The notes beneath the pieces are model-generated. The model was not told the origin of the DNA. It ran no database searches and saw nothing but the letters and a program-made list of their open reading frames with translations. A stretch of 64,000 bases of DNA, taken from positions 3,162,001 to 3,226,000 of the forward strand of contig CP139918.1 of assembly GCA_034423775.1 (NCBI GenBank), written 5' to 3'. Shown in pieces: positions 1-9,753 of the stretch (position 1 is the stretch's first letter; each line of letters opens with the position of its first letter). A program made the position numbers and the translations under genes. This DNA comes from Alphaproteobacteria bacterium US3C007. GTDB lineage: Bacteria; Pseudomonadota; Alphaproteobacteria; Rhodobacterales; Rhodobacteraceae.

Positions 1-225
1 AGCGTCTGTTTCAAGCCTATCCATACAATGAGCAATAGACCATATCTCTGTGAATTGCGCGCTATTTCGCGACCATGATTTTAGGACTGAGGCAAGTTAT
101 CGTGTTTGTTATCACTTCACTAATGAACTTGCGCCTACCCAACGTTATGCTCCGCACCCGTTATGAGAAGAAATAGCTTTTTCTGGGCCTTGTTATTTAC
201 ATTGCCCCCGCATAGCGTCGCGCGA

Positions 226-1446
226 ATGGTCACTGTAACAGATGATAAACTCGCGCGGCGCAATTTAACTGTCTTGGTGTTTGCACAAGCAATCTTGGGA
301 AACCAATTGCCGATGGTGTTTATTATGGCAGGTTTGGCTGGGCAGTCTTTGGCGAAAAATATTTGTTTCGCGACGATGCCAATATCCTGTATCGTCTTAG
401 GGGCAATGCTCGCCTCTGATCCTTTGTCAAATTTAATGCAAAAGGTCGGCCGCAAAAAAGGGTTTTTCTTAGGAACTTTTTTTGGAGCCCTGGGGGGGCT
501 TATTGCCGCCTATGGGCTTTATGTTCAATCTTTTGGTTGGTTTTTACTGGCCAGCCTTTGCACGGGTGTGTTCATGGCAAGCCAAGGCTTTTATAGATTT
601 GCAGCGATCGATACAGCTTCGGAAAGTTTTCGGCCAAAAGCAGTGTCCTACGTGATGGCCAGTGGTTTGATTGCAGCGATTATCGGCCCTCAATTGGTAA
701 AGTTAACCGATACCTTTTTTTCCGTTCCCTTTCTTATGTCCTATTTGGTCATAGTGGCCCTAAACCTGATCGGCTCGCTTATCTTTTTTGCGTTTCGCAA
801 TACAGATTATTTGGTCACTGAAAAGGGCGAAGAAAGGCCGCGCAATAGGCTTGACCTGCTGAAAAGCCGGCAGATTTTTGCATCCATCCTTTGCGCTATG
901 ATTGCTTATTCAATGATGAACCTGGTTATGACCTCAACGCCTTTGGCGGTGATCGGTTGCGGTTTTAGCACCTCAGATGTTGCCGATATTGTTTCGGCCC
1001 ATGTATTGGCGATGTTTGTACCCTCTTTTTTTACGGGCCATTTGATTGTGAGATTTGGCGCGCGCCGAATTTTGGCGATAGGACTTGTTATGCTGGCAAT
1101 TGCCGGGCTGTGCGCGCTTGAGGGCATAGATTTGGGCAACTTCTTTGCCGCGCTGATTATGGTAGGGCTGGGTTGGAATTTCAGCTTCATTGGCGCCACA
1201 ACGCTTTTATCTGAAAGCCATAAGCCGCATGAGCGCGGCCGGGTACAGGGAATGAATGATTTTTTTGTGGGGGCTGGTGTGACCTTGGCCTCTTTAACCT
1301 CAGGCGGATTGATGAATTGTTCCGGCAATTCGGCCTTAGAGGGCTGGGCCGCAGTGAACCTTGCGATGTTGCCGTTGTTATTTCTTGCTGCTTTAGCACT
1401 GTTTTTCCTTACGAAAACAGCAAATAGACCAAAAGACTACAAATGA
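226..1446 (+). CDS. MFS transporter, substrate unknown
   Basis: A 406-residue, strongly hydrophobic protein with about twelve predicted membrane helices, the size and pattern of a major facilitator superfamily permease. A short basic loop after the second helix (QKVGRKKG) matches the MFS loop 2-3 signature. I chose the ATG at 226 because an in-frame start at 163 adds 21 residues unlike a cytoplasmic MFS N-terminus, while the 226 start gives a polar tail (MVTVTDDKLARRN) before helix 1. It ends 5 bases before the end of the convergent phytoene-synthase-like gene. The family suggests export or uptake of a small solute; nothing nearby shows which one. Confidence 0.8.
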   Translation: MVTVTDDKLARRNLTVLVFAQAILGNQLPMVFIMAGLAGQSLAKNICFATMPISCIVLGAMLASDPLSNLMQKVGRKKGFFLGTFFGALGGLIAAYGLYVQSFGWFLLASLCTGVFMASQGFYRFAAIDTASESFRPKAVSYVMASGLIAAIIGPQLVKLTDTFFSVPFLMSYLVIVALNLIGSLIFFAFRNTDYLVTEKGEERPRNRLDLLKSRQIFASILCAMIAYSMMNLVMTSTPLAVIGCGFSTSDVADIVSAHVLAMFVPSFFTGHLIVRFGARRILAIGLVMLAIAGLCALEGIDLGNFFAALIMVGLGWNFSFIGATTLLSESHKPHERGRVQGMNDFFVGAGVTLASLTSGGLMNCSGNSALEGWAAVNLAMLPLLFLAALALFFLTKTANRPKDYK

Positions 1447-1451
1447 TATGC

Positions 1452-2246
1452 TTACCAGCGCTGTAGTAACGAGCGCCCGAGCAGGCGCACACCCGACAGT
1501 CGAACGCCGCGCCGATCACCGCCATACGCAATTGCCGGGGACCGTCTGGCATAAGCGGCGAGCACAGCGCCGGATTGCCACCCTGTGAGCAAGGCATAGC
1601 CAGCCTTTTTTGAAATTTTACCGCGCGCCTTGCGCGCCGAGCGCAATTTTAGCAAGGCCTCATGCGCCAACAATTGCACTGCGTCTTCGCTGGTGTCGGG
1701 TATATGTGTTTTTCCTGCCTCGGTCAGTTCCGGCAATGCTTTTAAGTAATTTGCAACACCCGCAGCATAGCCGAAATCGGCCAAAACCTGATCATCCGCT
1801 GGTCCAAGAGCCTGAGCTGCAACCCTCATCAAACATCCGGATGTTGCAAGAATATAAGCCTGAAAATCTGCGTTGGTTGCAAAGGGATCGGGGTAAATAT
1901 CATGCCGACGCGCCTCAACCACAGCCTTCAAAACCTCAGCAGCGGCAGGGGTGAGAGAGATGGCCAGCGGCGTTGCAACCTCATGCCGACGCACCGCGCG
2001 CCCATCTGAAATTTCACTCAACACGTCTTGCCACCACTGTAAACGCATTTCGGCAATCAGCGGTTCTTTGGTCACCCAAGGGGCACGTGCTACCTCAAGG
2101 TTAAAGGCGAATATTGGAAATAATGTTTTACGCACCTCTAAAGGTGTTGCCATAACAGCGCGAAAACGCTCGGGGTCACCGCGTTCCAATAGGCGCGCGC
2201 AGGCGATCACATCATCGTTTAAAATATCCGCCACCGGTTTATGCAC
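1452..2246 (-). CDS. Squalene/phytoene synthase-fold protein, probably non-catalytic (NDUFAF6-like)
   Basis: The 264-residue product has the alpha-helical trans-prenyltransferase fold of the squalene/phytoene synthase family (FAFNLEVARAP near residue 50, EMRLQWWQDVL near 70, HDIYPDPF near 117). Both aspartate-rich substrate motifs of true phytoene or squalene synthases seem absent: FNLEVARAP stands in the place of the first, AAGVANYLKALP in the place of the NxxRDxxED-type second. That pattern recalls the complex I assembly factor NDUFAF6 and its alphaproteobacterial relatives, so enzymatic carotenoid or hopanoid synthesis is doubtful. The GTG start overlaps the cimA stop by 8 bases, so translation is probably coupled. 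No carotenoid genes lie nearby. Confidence 0.75.
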   Translation of the reverse strand: MHKPVADILNDDVIACARLLERGDPERFRAVMATPLEVRKTLFPIFAFNLEVARAPWVTKEPLIAEMRLQWWQDVLSEISDGRAVRRHEVATPLAISLTPAAAEVLKAVVEARRHDIYPDPFATNADFQAYILATSGCLMRVAAQALGPADDQVLADFGYAAGVANYLKALPELTEAGKTHIPDTSEDAVQLLAHEALLKLRSARKARGKISKKAGYALLTGWQSGAVLAAYARRSPAIAYGGDRRGVRLSGVRLLGRSLLQRW

Positions 2247-3870
2247 CTGCGTGATCGAACGCGGTATCGCGGATCAATTTCCATTGAAAGGCTTCGATAA
2301 GCGCCTCAAAGCTTGCATCCACAATATTGGCGGATACGCCCACCGTGGCCCAACGCCGCCCTTGGCTGTCTTCGCTATCGATCACAACGCGCGTCACGGC
2401 TTCGGTGCCCCCTTGAGTAATTCTGACTTTAAAATCAACCAGCCGCACATCATCAATCATGCTTTGATAGGCGCCCAAATCTTTCGCCAAAGCTTTGGCA
2501 AGGGCATTTACTGGCCCGCGATCCGAACCGGTCTCATCCAAAGATTCACTTACCGAAAGTTTCTTTTCATCTCCAACCTTCACCACAACCACGGCTTCGG
2601 ACAGGCTAACCATCTCATTATATTTGTTTTTGCGGCGCTCAACCGAAACGCGGTAGCGCTTTACCTCAAAAAACCTTGGCAATTGATCCAGCTCTTTTCG
2701 CGCGAGCAATTCAAAACTGGCCTGCGCCGTATCATAGGAATAGCCCAAAGCCTCTCGCTGCTTGATTACCTCGAGAATTCTCCCCAAGGCAGGATTATCC
2801 TTCGCGACGCTTAACCCCGCCTCTTTCAAACGTTTGCGTAGGTTTGACTGGCCAGCCTGATTGGACATTGGAATAAGGCGCGCATTGCCCACAACGCTTG
2901 GATCAACATGCTCATAGGTGGTGGGATCTTTCAGGATAGCACTGGCATGCAAGCCGGCCTTATGCGCAAAAGCCGATCCACCAACATAGGCGGCTTGGCG
3001 CGCAGGCACACGATTTAAAATATCATCCAGCAAACCGGAAAGCCGGGTAAGGCCGGTTAAAGAATGAGGGGACACACCGGTTTCAAACCGACCCGCATAA
3101 GGCTCTTTTAGGAGAAGCGTGGGAATTAAAGAGGTTAGATTTGCGTTGCCGCAACGCTCACCCAAGCCATTTAACGTGCCTTGGATATGCCGCACACCCG
3201 CATCGACAGCCATCAAAGTGTTCGCCACGGCATTTTCGGTGTCATTATGCGTGTGAATACCCAAATTTTTTCCAGGTATTCCCGATGCAATCACTTCTGA
3301 TACTATTTCATAAATCTCACGGGGCAAAGCGCCGCCATTTGTATCACATAGAACAAGCCAGCGTGCGCCTGCCCCCAAGGCCGCTTTTAGACTTTCCAGC
3401 GCGAAGGCTGGATTGGATTTATAGCCATCGAAAAAATGCTCAGCGTCAAATATCGCTTCGCGCCCTTGCGCCACAATATGGGCAATCGATAGGCGGATCG
3501 CATCTATATTTTCTGCAAGCGAAATACCCAACGCCGTCTCTACATGAAAATCATGGGTTTTGCCCACCAAGCAAACGCTTGAAGTGCCCGCATTTAAGAC
3601 CGCCGCCAAAACATCATCGTTTTCAGCAGAGCGACCGGCCCGTTTGGTCATCCCAAAGGCCGTTATGGTGGCCTTTGTCTTTGGCAAAGCGGCGAAAAAC
3701 GCATTATCGGTTGGATTGGCGCCGGGCCAGCCCCCTTCAATATAATCCACCCCCAGATCGTCAAGCGCCCGCGCAATCATTACCTTTTCATCGGTGGAAA
3801 ATTGAACCCCTTGGGTTTGTTGCCCATCTCGCAGCGTCGTGTCGTAAATGTATAGTTTTTCAGTCGTCAA
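2239..3870 (-). CDS. cimA: (R)-citramalate synthase
   Basis: The 543-residue enzyme condenses acetyl-CoA with pyruvate to citramalate, the threonine-independent entry to isoleucine synthesis. It has an HMGL-like TIM barrel with the DTTLRDGQQ motif near residue 10, the conserved HTHND segment near 206 and GTLNGLGERCGN near 233, followed by a C-terminal LeuA-type allosteric domain (last ~130 residues). The length and the QTQGVQFS segment fit CimA better than 2-isopropylmalate or homocitrate synthase. The best start is TTG at 3868-3870 (LTTEKLYIYD); no ATG or strong Shine-Dalgarno lies nearby, so the start is only moderately sure. It follows cysS by 75 bases on the same strand. Confidence 0.92.
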   Translation of the reverse strand: MTTEKLYIYDTTLRDGQQTQGVQFSTDEKVMIARALDDLGVDYIEGGWPGANPTDNAFFAALPKTKATITAFGMTKRAGRSAENDDVLAAVLNAGTSSVCLVGKTHDFHVETALGISLAENIDAIRLSIAHIVAQGREAIFDAEHFFDGYKSNPAFALESLKAALGAGARWLVLCDTNGGALPREIYEIVSEVIASGIPGKNLGIHTHNDTENAVANTLMAVDAGVRHIQGTLNGLGERCGNANLTSLIPTLLLKEPYAGRFETGVSPHSLTGLTRLSGLLDDILNRVPARQAAYVGGSAFAHKAGLHASAILKDPTTYEHVDPSVVGNARLIPMSNQAGQSNLRKRLKEAGLSVAKDNPALGRILEVIKQREALGYSYDTAQASFELLARKELDQLPRFFEVKRYRVSVERRKNKYNEMVSLSEAVVVVKVGDEKKLSVSESLDETGSDRGPVNALAKALAKDLGAYQSMIDDVRLVDFKVRITQGGTEAVTRVVIDSEDSQGRRWATVGVSANIVDASFEALIEAFQWKLIRDTAFDHAGA

Positions 3871-3896
3871 GCCGATGCCCCGAATTTTTATATCTT

Positions 3897-3960
3897 GATA
3901 CGCTTTGCGTCTAGGCTACAGCCAAGTGACGCGGATAGGAAGCCATTACAAAAGCGTATC
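3897..3960 (-). other. Nested inverted repeat between cysS and cimA
   Basis: A perfect 10-base inverted repeat, GATACGCTTT at 3897-3906 and AAAGCGTATC at 3951-3960, encloses a second pair, GCGTC at 3907-3911 and GACGC at 3928-3932, and a small GGCT/AGCC pair. The distal arm includes the last cysS codons. On the minus strand the RNA would fold just after the cysS stop and 26 bases before the cimA start. No U-tract follows, so it is not a classical terminator. It could be a leader structure, a processing site or a weak attenuator. Only the pairing is seen; the role is inferred. Confidence 0.45.
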
Positions 3961-5310
3961 TAGGCGCTTTGGGTCAAACCCCGGCCCCGCTAAGAGTTCG
4001 ATACCCGTTTTGCTCATCTGCACTTCGACCCCCGCGTTTTGTAGGGCTAATTTCAACCGATCAAGTTCTGCAAAGTCTTTATCCTGTATTGCTTGGGCAC
4101 GCGTTGCCTCAAGCAAGGTTTCAAATTGTGACAGATCAACGGCTTGCGCCCAAGCGCCCATTGATGGCTCAAGAAGGCCCAACATTTGAGCCCCTGCTTT
4201 CAACCCAGACAAATCTTCCTGCGCCAGCAAGCTGTGCAAGCCCGCAATCGCGCCGGCCGTGTTAAGATCATCACAAAGCGGATCCAACACGCAGGCGGGC
4301 ACAGTCTTTGCCGCCGCAACGCCCGCGGTGAGTTTGCGCCATTTACGCAGCGTTTTCTCGGCGTCTTGCGCGCGCTCTTTGGTCCAGTCCATGGGCTTGC
4401 CGTAATGCGTTGAGAGAAACACAAAGCGGATCACCTCTCCGGCAAATCCCTGCTCAATCAAATCCCGCACCGTAAAGAAATTGCCCAGGGATTTTGACAT
4501 TTTCTTACCGTCAACCTGCAGCATTTCATTGTGCAGCCAAACCTGCGCGAACTGGCTTTTTGGATGCGCGCAGCAGCTTTGTGCAATTTCATTCTCATGG
4601 TGGGGAAAGGTTAAATCATTGCCGCCGCCATGGATATCAAAGCTTTCACCCAAGAGATCAAGCGACATGGCCGAACATTCAATATGCCATCCCGGCCGAC
4701 CAAATCCCCAAGGGCTTTGCCATCCGGGCTGATCCCCGCTCGAGGGTTTCCAAAGCACGAAATCCATCGGGTTGCGCTTATAGGGCGCCACTTCGACGCG
4801 CGCTCCTGCAAGCATATCATCAATCGTGCGCCCCGAAAGCCGCCCATAATCTGCATAACTGTCAACGGCAAATAAAACGTGACCATCGGCGGCATAGGCG
4901 TGTTCTGCGTTGATCAGATTTTCGATCATTTGGATCATTTGTGGCACATAAGCCGTGGCGCGCGGCATATGCGTCGGATCTAGATTCCCCAAATCGGCCA
5001 TATCTTGCAGGTACCAAGCCGTGGTTTCTTGCGTGATCTGCGCGATCGAGCGTCCTGTTTCTGAGGCTTTGGCATTAATTTTATCATCAATATCCGTAAA
5101 GTTGCGCACATAGGTAACATGCGCCTCCCCATATAATCTGCGCAAAACCCGGAATAATACATCAAACATGATCACATTGCGTGCATTCCCCAAATGCGCC
5201 CGATCATAGACTGTTGGCCCACAGAGATAGATCCGTATATTTTTGGGATCCAAAGGCACAAAAAGCTGTTTGGCACGAGCAAGGGTGTTATGCAGTGAAA
5301 GCGTTGTCAT
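3946..5310 (-). CDS. cysS: Cysteinyl-tRNA synthetase
   Basis: The 454-residue class I aminoacyl-tRNA synthetase charges tRNA-Cys. It shows the zinc ligand Cys30 in YLCGPTVYD, the HIGH-type motif as HLGN just after it, the further zinc region WHIECSAMS and HHENEIAQS, and KMSKS near residue 267, then the C-terminal DALR-like helical domain. The frame stays open 35 codons upstream, but the ATG at 5310 gives the normal N-terminus ([10 protein letters not shown]), so it was chosen. Length is usual for the family. It is transcribed towards cimA and diverges from the aminotransferase gene across about 220 bases. Confidence 0.96.
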   Translation of the reverse strand: MTTLSLHNTLARAKQLFVPLDPKNIRIYLCGPTVYDRAHLGNARNVIMFDVLFRVLRRLYGEAHVTYVRNFTDIDDKINAKASETGRSIAQITQETTAWYLQDMADLGNLDPTHMPRATAYVPQMIQMIENLINAEHAYAADGHVLFAVDSYADYGRLSGRTIDDMLAGARVEVAPYKRNPMDFVLWKPSSGDQPGWQSPWGFGRPGWHIECSAMSLDLLGESFDIHGGGNDLTFPHHENEIAQSCCAHPKSQFAQVWLHNEMLQVDGKKMSKSLGNFFTVRDLIEQGFAGEVIRFVFLSTHYGKPMDWTKERAQDAEKTLRKWRKLTAGVAAAKTVPACVLDPLCDDLNTAGAIAGLHSLLAQEDLSGLKAGAQMLGLLEPSMGAWAQAVDLSQFETLLEATRAQAIQDKDFAELDRLKLALQNAGVEVQMSKTGIELLAGPGFDPKRLDTLL

Positions 5311-5528
5311 GAATTTACGGCCAATTAGTTCTTTATCGAGGCGGCTTAGCAATTTCATGCGGTCTTGGAAACATAAGAAATGTTCTAAAATTGGCGGTGG
5401 TTGACATTTCTGCACGAATAACGTGATGATTTGCGCCCATGGATTGTTCGTAATTTGAGGTTTATCTGCAGGCTGCGGCCTAAATAGCCCAAAAAATTAA
5501 ACTTCATAAAAAGATAAGGAATTGGCCT

Positions 5529-6707
5529 GTGCTGCCATCACAACGTATTCGCAATATCGTGCCCGAAGGCCTGTCAGATGGATGGGGGGTTTTTATGAAA
5601 GCCCGCGAAATGATTGCCCAAGGCCAGTCTGTGATTGAGCTGACGATCGGCGAACATGATATAAAAACCGCGCCAGATATTTTACAAGCCATGCAGCGCT
5701 CGGCAAACGATGGGCATACTGGATATGCACCGGTGCCCGGAACGCAAGGATTGCGCGAGATCGTAGCGGCCCACCATCAAACGCAAGCTCAAGTGCCAAC
5801 AAGCGCCGAAAATGTTCTGATCACCCCCGGCGCTCAGGCCGCTTTATTCGCAGCGCATCTGGCGGCCTGCGACCCACATGACAAAGCGCTTTATATAGAT
5901 CCTTATTACACCACCTATCCAGGGATGCTGCGCGCGCCCAGCCTTAATCCCGTTGCAATTGCCGCCAAGGCGAGTGACGGATTTCAACCAAACGGGGCCA
6001 GTTTAAACGCGGCAGCTCAAGGCGCTGCATCCTTGCTTATCAACTCTCCAAACAATCCAACGGGCGTTGTGTACGGCCAAGAAACGCTTGAGATAATCGC
6101 GGATACCTGTCGGGAACATGATTTATGGCTGATTTCTGATGAAGTCTATGCGTCCCAAGTTTGGTCTGGGCGCCATATCACGCCAAGGTCACTACCCGGC
6201 ATGAAAGAGCGCAGCTTGATCGTGGGCTCAATGTCAAAAAGCCATGCAATGACGGGCAGCAGGATTGGTTGGGTGATCGGCCCAGAAGATATTATTGCCA
6301 AGCTCAACGATCTGGCCACGGTCAGCAATTACGGCGTGGTCGGCTTTATTCAAGACGCCGCTGAATATGCATTACATTTGGGGTCCAGCGCATTTATCTC
6401 TGTTTCAGCGCCATTTGAGCGCCGCCGAAAACTCGCGCTTGAGATCTTGAAAGAGTTTCCGCAAATAAACGTCATTCCGCCGCAAGGAGCCATGTATCTT
6501 ATGCTGGATATTCGCAGTACAGGCCTTAACGGCGAAGCTTTTGCAAACGCGCTTCTTGAACAGCGCAAAATTGCCGTTATGCCCGGAGAAAGCTTTGGCG
6601 CAGCCGCTGCAGGGCATATCCGCGTTGCCATGACCGATGAAGATGCACTGTTCAGCAAAGCGCTTGAAAGCCTCTGCGACTTTGCAACCAACCTCGCATC
6701 AAAATGA
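5529..6707 (+). CDS. PLP-dependent class I/II aminotransferase
   Basis: The 392-residue fold-type I enzyme has NSPNNPTG (residues ~172-179), the SDEVYA aspartate region near 207, and the PLP-lysine motif SMSKSHAMTGSRIGW near 236, with the C-terminal substrate arginine in GHIRVAMT. This is the aspartate/aromatic aminotransferase family; the exact amino acid substrate cannot be read from the sequence. The start is GTG at 5529, with AGGA at 5517-5520 at good spacing. It stands alone, divergent from cysS, and no clear biosynthetic partner lies beside it. Confidence 0.9.
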   Translation: MLPSQRIRNIVPEGLSDGWGVFMKAREMIAQGQSVIELTIGEHDIKTAPDILQAMQRSANDGHTGYAPVPGTQGLREIVAAHHQTQAQVPTSAENVLITPGAQAALFAAHLAACDPHDKALYIDPYYTTYPGMLRAPSLNPVAIAAKASDGFQPNGASLNAAAQGAASLLINSPNNPTGVVYGQETLEIIADTCREHDLWLISDEVYASQVWSGRHITPRSLPGMKERSLIVGSMSKSHAMTGSRIGWVIGPEDIIAKLNDLATVSNYGVVGFIQDAAEYALHLGSSAFISVSAPFERRRKLALEILKEFPQINVIPPQGAMYLMLDIRSTGLNGEAFANALLEQRKIAVMPGESFGAAAAGHIRVAMTDEDALFSKALESLCDFATNLASK

Positions 6708-7146
6708 ATGATGCTGTTTATTCTTTCAGAAACTTGAGGCAAAATGGAAGCGGCTGTGCACGCTATTGGCATTTATAACTAACTATTCACGCCTTAGGCG
6801 AAGATGAGCGGTATCACCGGCTTTTCAATAACGGATGTCTCCCGTATTTCATGGGTTCTTTCACTTTGGCCATTTGCTTTGGCCATGGGGTTGCGAAACC
6901 GCCCCAAGAACGTTTGCCCTGCAGCAGAAAAACAAACCCTTGCACGCAATTTGCTTTCCTCAAAAACATCACTTACTTTTATTAAATCATATAAAATATT
7001 GTTTTTGAACGTAATTTTTAAAAACGTATCTACGCAAAACCAAAAGATTCGTAAAAAAAAAGGGTTGAAGACTCAACCCTTTTGATAGGGTAAACGCATA
7101 TTGCTCACAAAAGCGCAGCCTCTACCCCAATATGCCTTAAAGTGGT
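6708..7146. other. Intergenic stretch without a convincing gene
   Basis: About 440 bases lie between the aminotransferase and ndk genes. The only firm element is the ndk terminator near 7053-7083. A 93-codon open frame runs through it (6804-7085) but has no recognisable domain, ends in low-complexity AT-rich sequence and crosses the terminator. The part from about 6965 to 7060 is notably AT-rich. A short direct repeat, TTTGGCCAT, occurs twice within about 25 bases near 6868-6890. I see no RNA gene. Confidence 0.6.
7053..7083 (-). terminator. Rho-independent terminator of ndk
   Basis: AGGGTTGA at 7061-7068 pairs with TCAACCCT at 7073-7080 around a 4-base loop, and the stem can extend with A:T pairs. 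Read on the minus strand the hairpin is followed by nine T residues (7053-7061 region). It lies about 65 bases past the ndk stop codon, so it almost surely ends the ndk transcript. The plus strand also has a short T run after the stem, so some two-way function is possible. Confidence 0.9.
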
Positions 7147-7569
7147 TTAGCCAACCAGCTCGATACCGGAAAAGAAATATGCGATTTCTTCTGCAGCTGT
7201 TTCCGGTGCGTCAGAACCATGAACTGAGTTTTCCCCCACAGATTCTGCAAATTCTGCGCGGATCGTGCCGGCAGCTGCATCGGCTGGGTTGGTTGCGCCC
7301 ATCACTTCGCGATTTTTTGCAATTGCGCCCTCGCCTTCCAGCACCTGTACAATGACGGGCTCGGAGGACATGAACTCACAAAGCTCATCATAAAACGGGC
7401 GCTCTGCATGCACGCCATAAAACACACCAGCTTGGGCTTTTGTCATATGAATGCGTTTTTGCGCAACAACACGCAAACCTGCCTCTTCAAATTTTGCATT
7501 GATTTTGCCGGTTAAGTTCCGACGGGTTGCATCGGGTTTGATGATGCTGAAAGTACGCTCGAGAGCCAT
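7147..7569 (-). CDS. ndk: Nucleoside diphosphate kinase
   Basis: The 140-residue protein transfers the gamma phosphate between NTPs and NDPs, keeping nucleotide pools balanced. It shows the full family pattern: [11 protein letters not shown] at the N-terminus, [11 protein letters not shown], and the phosphohistidine motif NSVHGSDA (His near 117). Length is standard. The ATG is preceded by AAGGAT. It is a single-gene unit with its own terminator downstream. Divergent from the ABC-F gene across about 205 bases that must hold both promoters. Confidence 0.98.
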   Translation of the reverse strand: MALERTFSIIKPDATRRNLTGKINAKFEEAGLRVVAQKRIHMTKAQAGVFYGVHAERPFYDELCEFMSSEPVIVQVLEGEGAIAKNREVMGATNPADAAAGTIRAEFAESVGENSVHGSDAPETAAEEIAYFFSGIELVG

Positions 7570-7774
7570 GTTAGATTATCCTTTTTACCAAAGCGGCAGA
7601 CCCCTTGCCCACCGCCATGAAAACGCTAGCGCCCTAACATGACGTCGAGCTTTTGAAAAGCCGCTTTTGGAAAAACATCACAACAAAGACGGCTGGTTTA
7701 AAAAAGCTTTCGATTTGCTTTTATCTTGCGATTTGCAACTGGTGTCTCATAAAGCTGCCTGCTAAGCCACGCGC

Positions 7775-9628
7775 ATGTTGAAAATTAACGATATCAGCTA
7801 TTCCGTGGAAGGCCGGCTTTTGCTCGAAAACGCAACGGCAATTATTCCGGCAGGGCATAAAGTGGGCGTTGTGGGGCGAAATGGCACGGGTAAAACCACG
7901 TTGTTTCGTTTGATCCGTGGCGAATTGGGATTAGAGGGGGGCAGCATCACCTTGCCCCGCCAAGCCAAAATTGGCGGCGTCGCTCAAGAAGTACCCGGAA
8001 ATGAGGTTTCTCTGATCGATACGGTTTTAGCCGCAGATCTTGAACGGGCCAATTTGCTGAAAGAATCTGAGCGGGCCACCGATGCGGCCCGGATCAGCGA
8101 TATCCAAACCCGTCTGGCGGATATCGATGCATGGTCGGCTGAGGCACGTGCAAGCAGTATTTTGCGTGGGCTGGGCTTTGGTTCCGAAAAACAGCAGATG
8201 CCGTGCAGCGCTTTTTCAGGGGGCTGGCGGATGCGCGTGGCCTTGGCGGCGGTTTTGTTTTCACAACCCGACGTGCTGCTTTTGGATGAACCAACAAACT
8301 ATCTGGATTTGGAAGGCGCGCTTTGGCTTGAAAACTACCTCCTAAAATACCCCCATACAGTTTTAATCGTAAGCCATGATCGCGGCCTATTAAACCGATC
8401 AGTCAGCACGATTTTACATTTAGAGGACAAAAAACTGCAACTTTATGGCGGCGGATATGACACTTTCGCAAAGACCCGAGCCGCGCGCTTGGCCGCCGCA
8501 GAATCCGAAGCCAAAAAACAAGAAACCCGCCGTGCGCATTTGCAATCCTATGTGGATCGGTTTCGCTATAAGGCCGATAAAGCCCGCCAGGCACAATCAC
8601 GCCTCAAAGCCATCGCTCGGTTAGAGCCAATCACGCGCCCGCAAGAAGCGGCGTTGCGCCGCTTTAGTTTTCCCACGCCCGAAGAGCTATCGCCGCCAAT
8701 CCTAAGGATTGAAAACGGTATCGCCGGATATGGCGAAACCACCGTTTTATCCCGATTGGATTTGCGTATTGATCAAGATGATCGCATTGCGCTTTTGGGC
8801 CAAAACGGTCAGGGAAAATCAACGCTGGCCAAATTGATTTCGGGGCGCTTGAAGCCTTTGGCGGGACAGCTGGTTCAATCCTCAAAATTACGCATCGGCT
8901 ATTTCGCCCAACATCAAGTCGATGAACTTTATGTTGATGAGACACCGATTGATCACGTGCGACGCCTGCGGCCCTCTAAAACACCAGCGCAGCTGCGCGC
9001 AATATTGGGTGGCTTTGGGATTGGCGCAGAACAAGCAGAAACGCTTGTTGGCCGATTATCCGGCGGGCAAAAGGCGCGACTGTCTTTATTGTTAGCGACG
9101 ATTGACGCCCCACATCTTTTGATCCTTGATGAACCGACCAACCACTTGGATATCGAAAGCCGGGAAGCTTTGGTTGAGGCCCTGACCGCCTATTCTGGAG
9201 CCGTGATTTTAGTAAGCCATGATATGCATCTTTTGGAATTGGTGGCAGACCGGTTATGGCTTGTGAATAACGGCCGCGTAACGCCCTATGAAGAAGATCT
9301 GGAAAGCTATCGCAAACAATTGCTCAGCGCGGATAAGCCATCTAAGAAAACCCCAAGCAAGGCCGAGCGTCCTAAACCGGCAAGCCGCGAAAAAATACTT
9401 TCGCTGCGCAGCGATGTTCGCAAATCCGAGGCGCGGCTGGAAAAGTTAAATGAAATGCGCGATAAATTGGCAATAAAACTTGCCGATTCTGCGCTTTATG
9501 ACGATACTCGAATTGGCGAATTGGCAACTTGGAACAAAAAATACGCCGAAGTCATGGAGGCGCTTGAACGCGCCGAAGCGCTTTGGTTGGCGGCCCAAGA
9601 AAAACTGGAATTAGCCGAAAACCATTAG
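7775..9628 (+). CDS. ABC-F family ATPase (YheS-like)
   Basis: The 617-residue soluble protein carries two tandem ABC ATPase domains and no membrane helices. Domain 1 has Walker A GRNGTGKTT near residue 34, signature FSGGWRMRVALA and Walker B LLLDEPTNYLD; domain 2 has GQNGQGKST near 346, LSGGQKARLSLL and LILDEPTNHLD. A basic linker lies between them and a charged coiled-coil tail (about residues 540-610) ends the protein. ABC-F proteins act on ribosomes; length and tail suggest the YheS/Uup branch. It has its own start after a divergent promoter region. Confidence 0.93.
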   Translation: MLKINDISYSVEGRLLLENATAIIPAGHKVGVVGRNGTGKTTLFRLIRGELGLEGGSITLPRQAKIGGVAQEVPGNEVSLIDTVLAADLERANLLKESERATDAARISDIQTRLADIDAWSAEARASSILRGLGFGSEKQQMPCSAFSGGWRMRVALAAVLFSQPDVLLLDEPTNYLDLEGALWLENYLLKYPHTVLIVSHDRGLLNRSVSTILHLEDKKLQLYGGGYDTFAKTRAARLAAAESEAKKQETRRAHLQSYVDRFRYKADKARQAQSRLKAIARLEPITRPQEAALRRFSFPTPEELSPPILRIENGIAGYGETTVLSRLDLRIDQDDRIALLGQNGQGKSTLAKLISGRLKPLAGQLVQSSKLRIGYFAQHQVDELYVDETPIDHVRRLRPSKTPAQLRAILGGFGIGAEQAETLVGRLSGGQKARLSLLLATIDAPHLLILDEPTNHLDIESREALVEALTAYSGAVILVSHDMHLLELVADRLWLVNNGRVTPYEEDLESYRKQLLSADKPSKKTPSKAERPKPASREKILSLRSDVRKSEARLEKLNEMRDKLAIKLADSALYDDTRIGELATWNKKYAEVMEALERAEALWLAAQEKLELAENH

Positions 9629-9753
9629 GTTTACAGGCTGGCCGATTTTACGCCAATCGCCCTTTGCAAGAAGCAATTGCGGCATCTACAGCGCTTAAAG
9701 AGAGCCATCGCAAAGCCGGTTTGAACGATGCATGTTTAAAAGGATATAAAATT

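Noticed and set aside
3..38. Possible 3' end of an upstream gene (codons ending in a TAG at 36-38)
   Set aside because: Eleven codons are too few to judge; any frame this short can be open by chance, and no family can be named.
6804..7085. 93-codon open frame between the aminotransferase and ndk genes
   Set aside because: No domain, AT-rich low-complexity end, and it runs through the ndk terminator.
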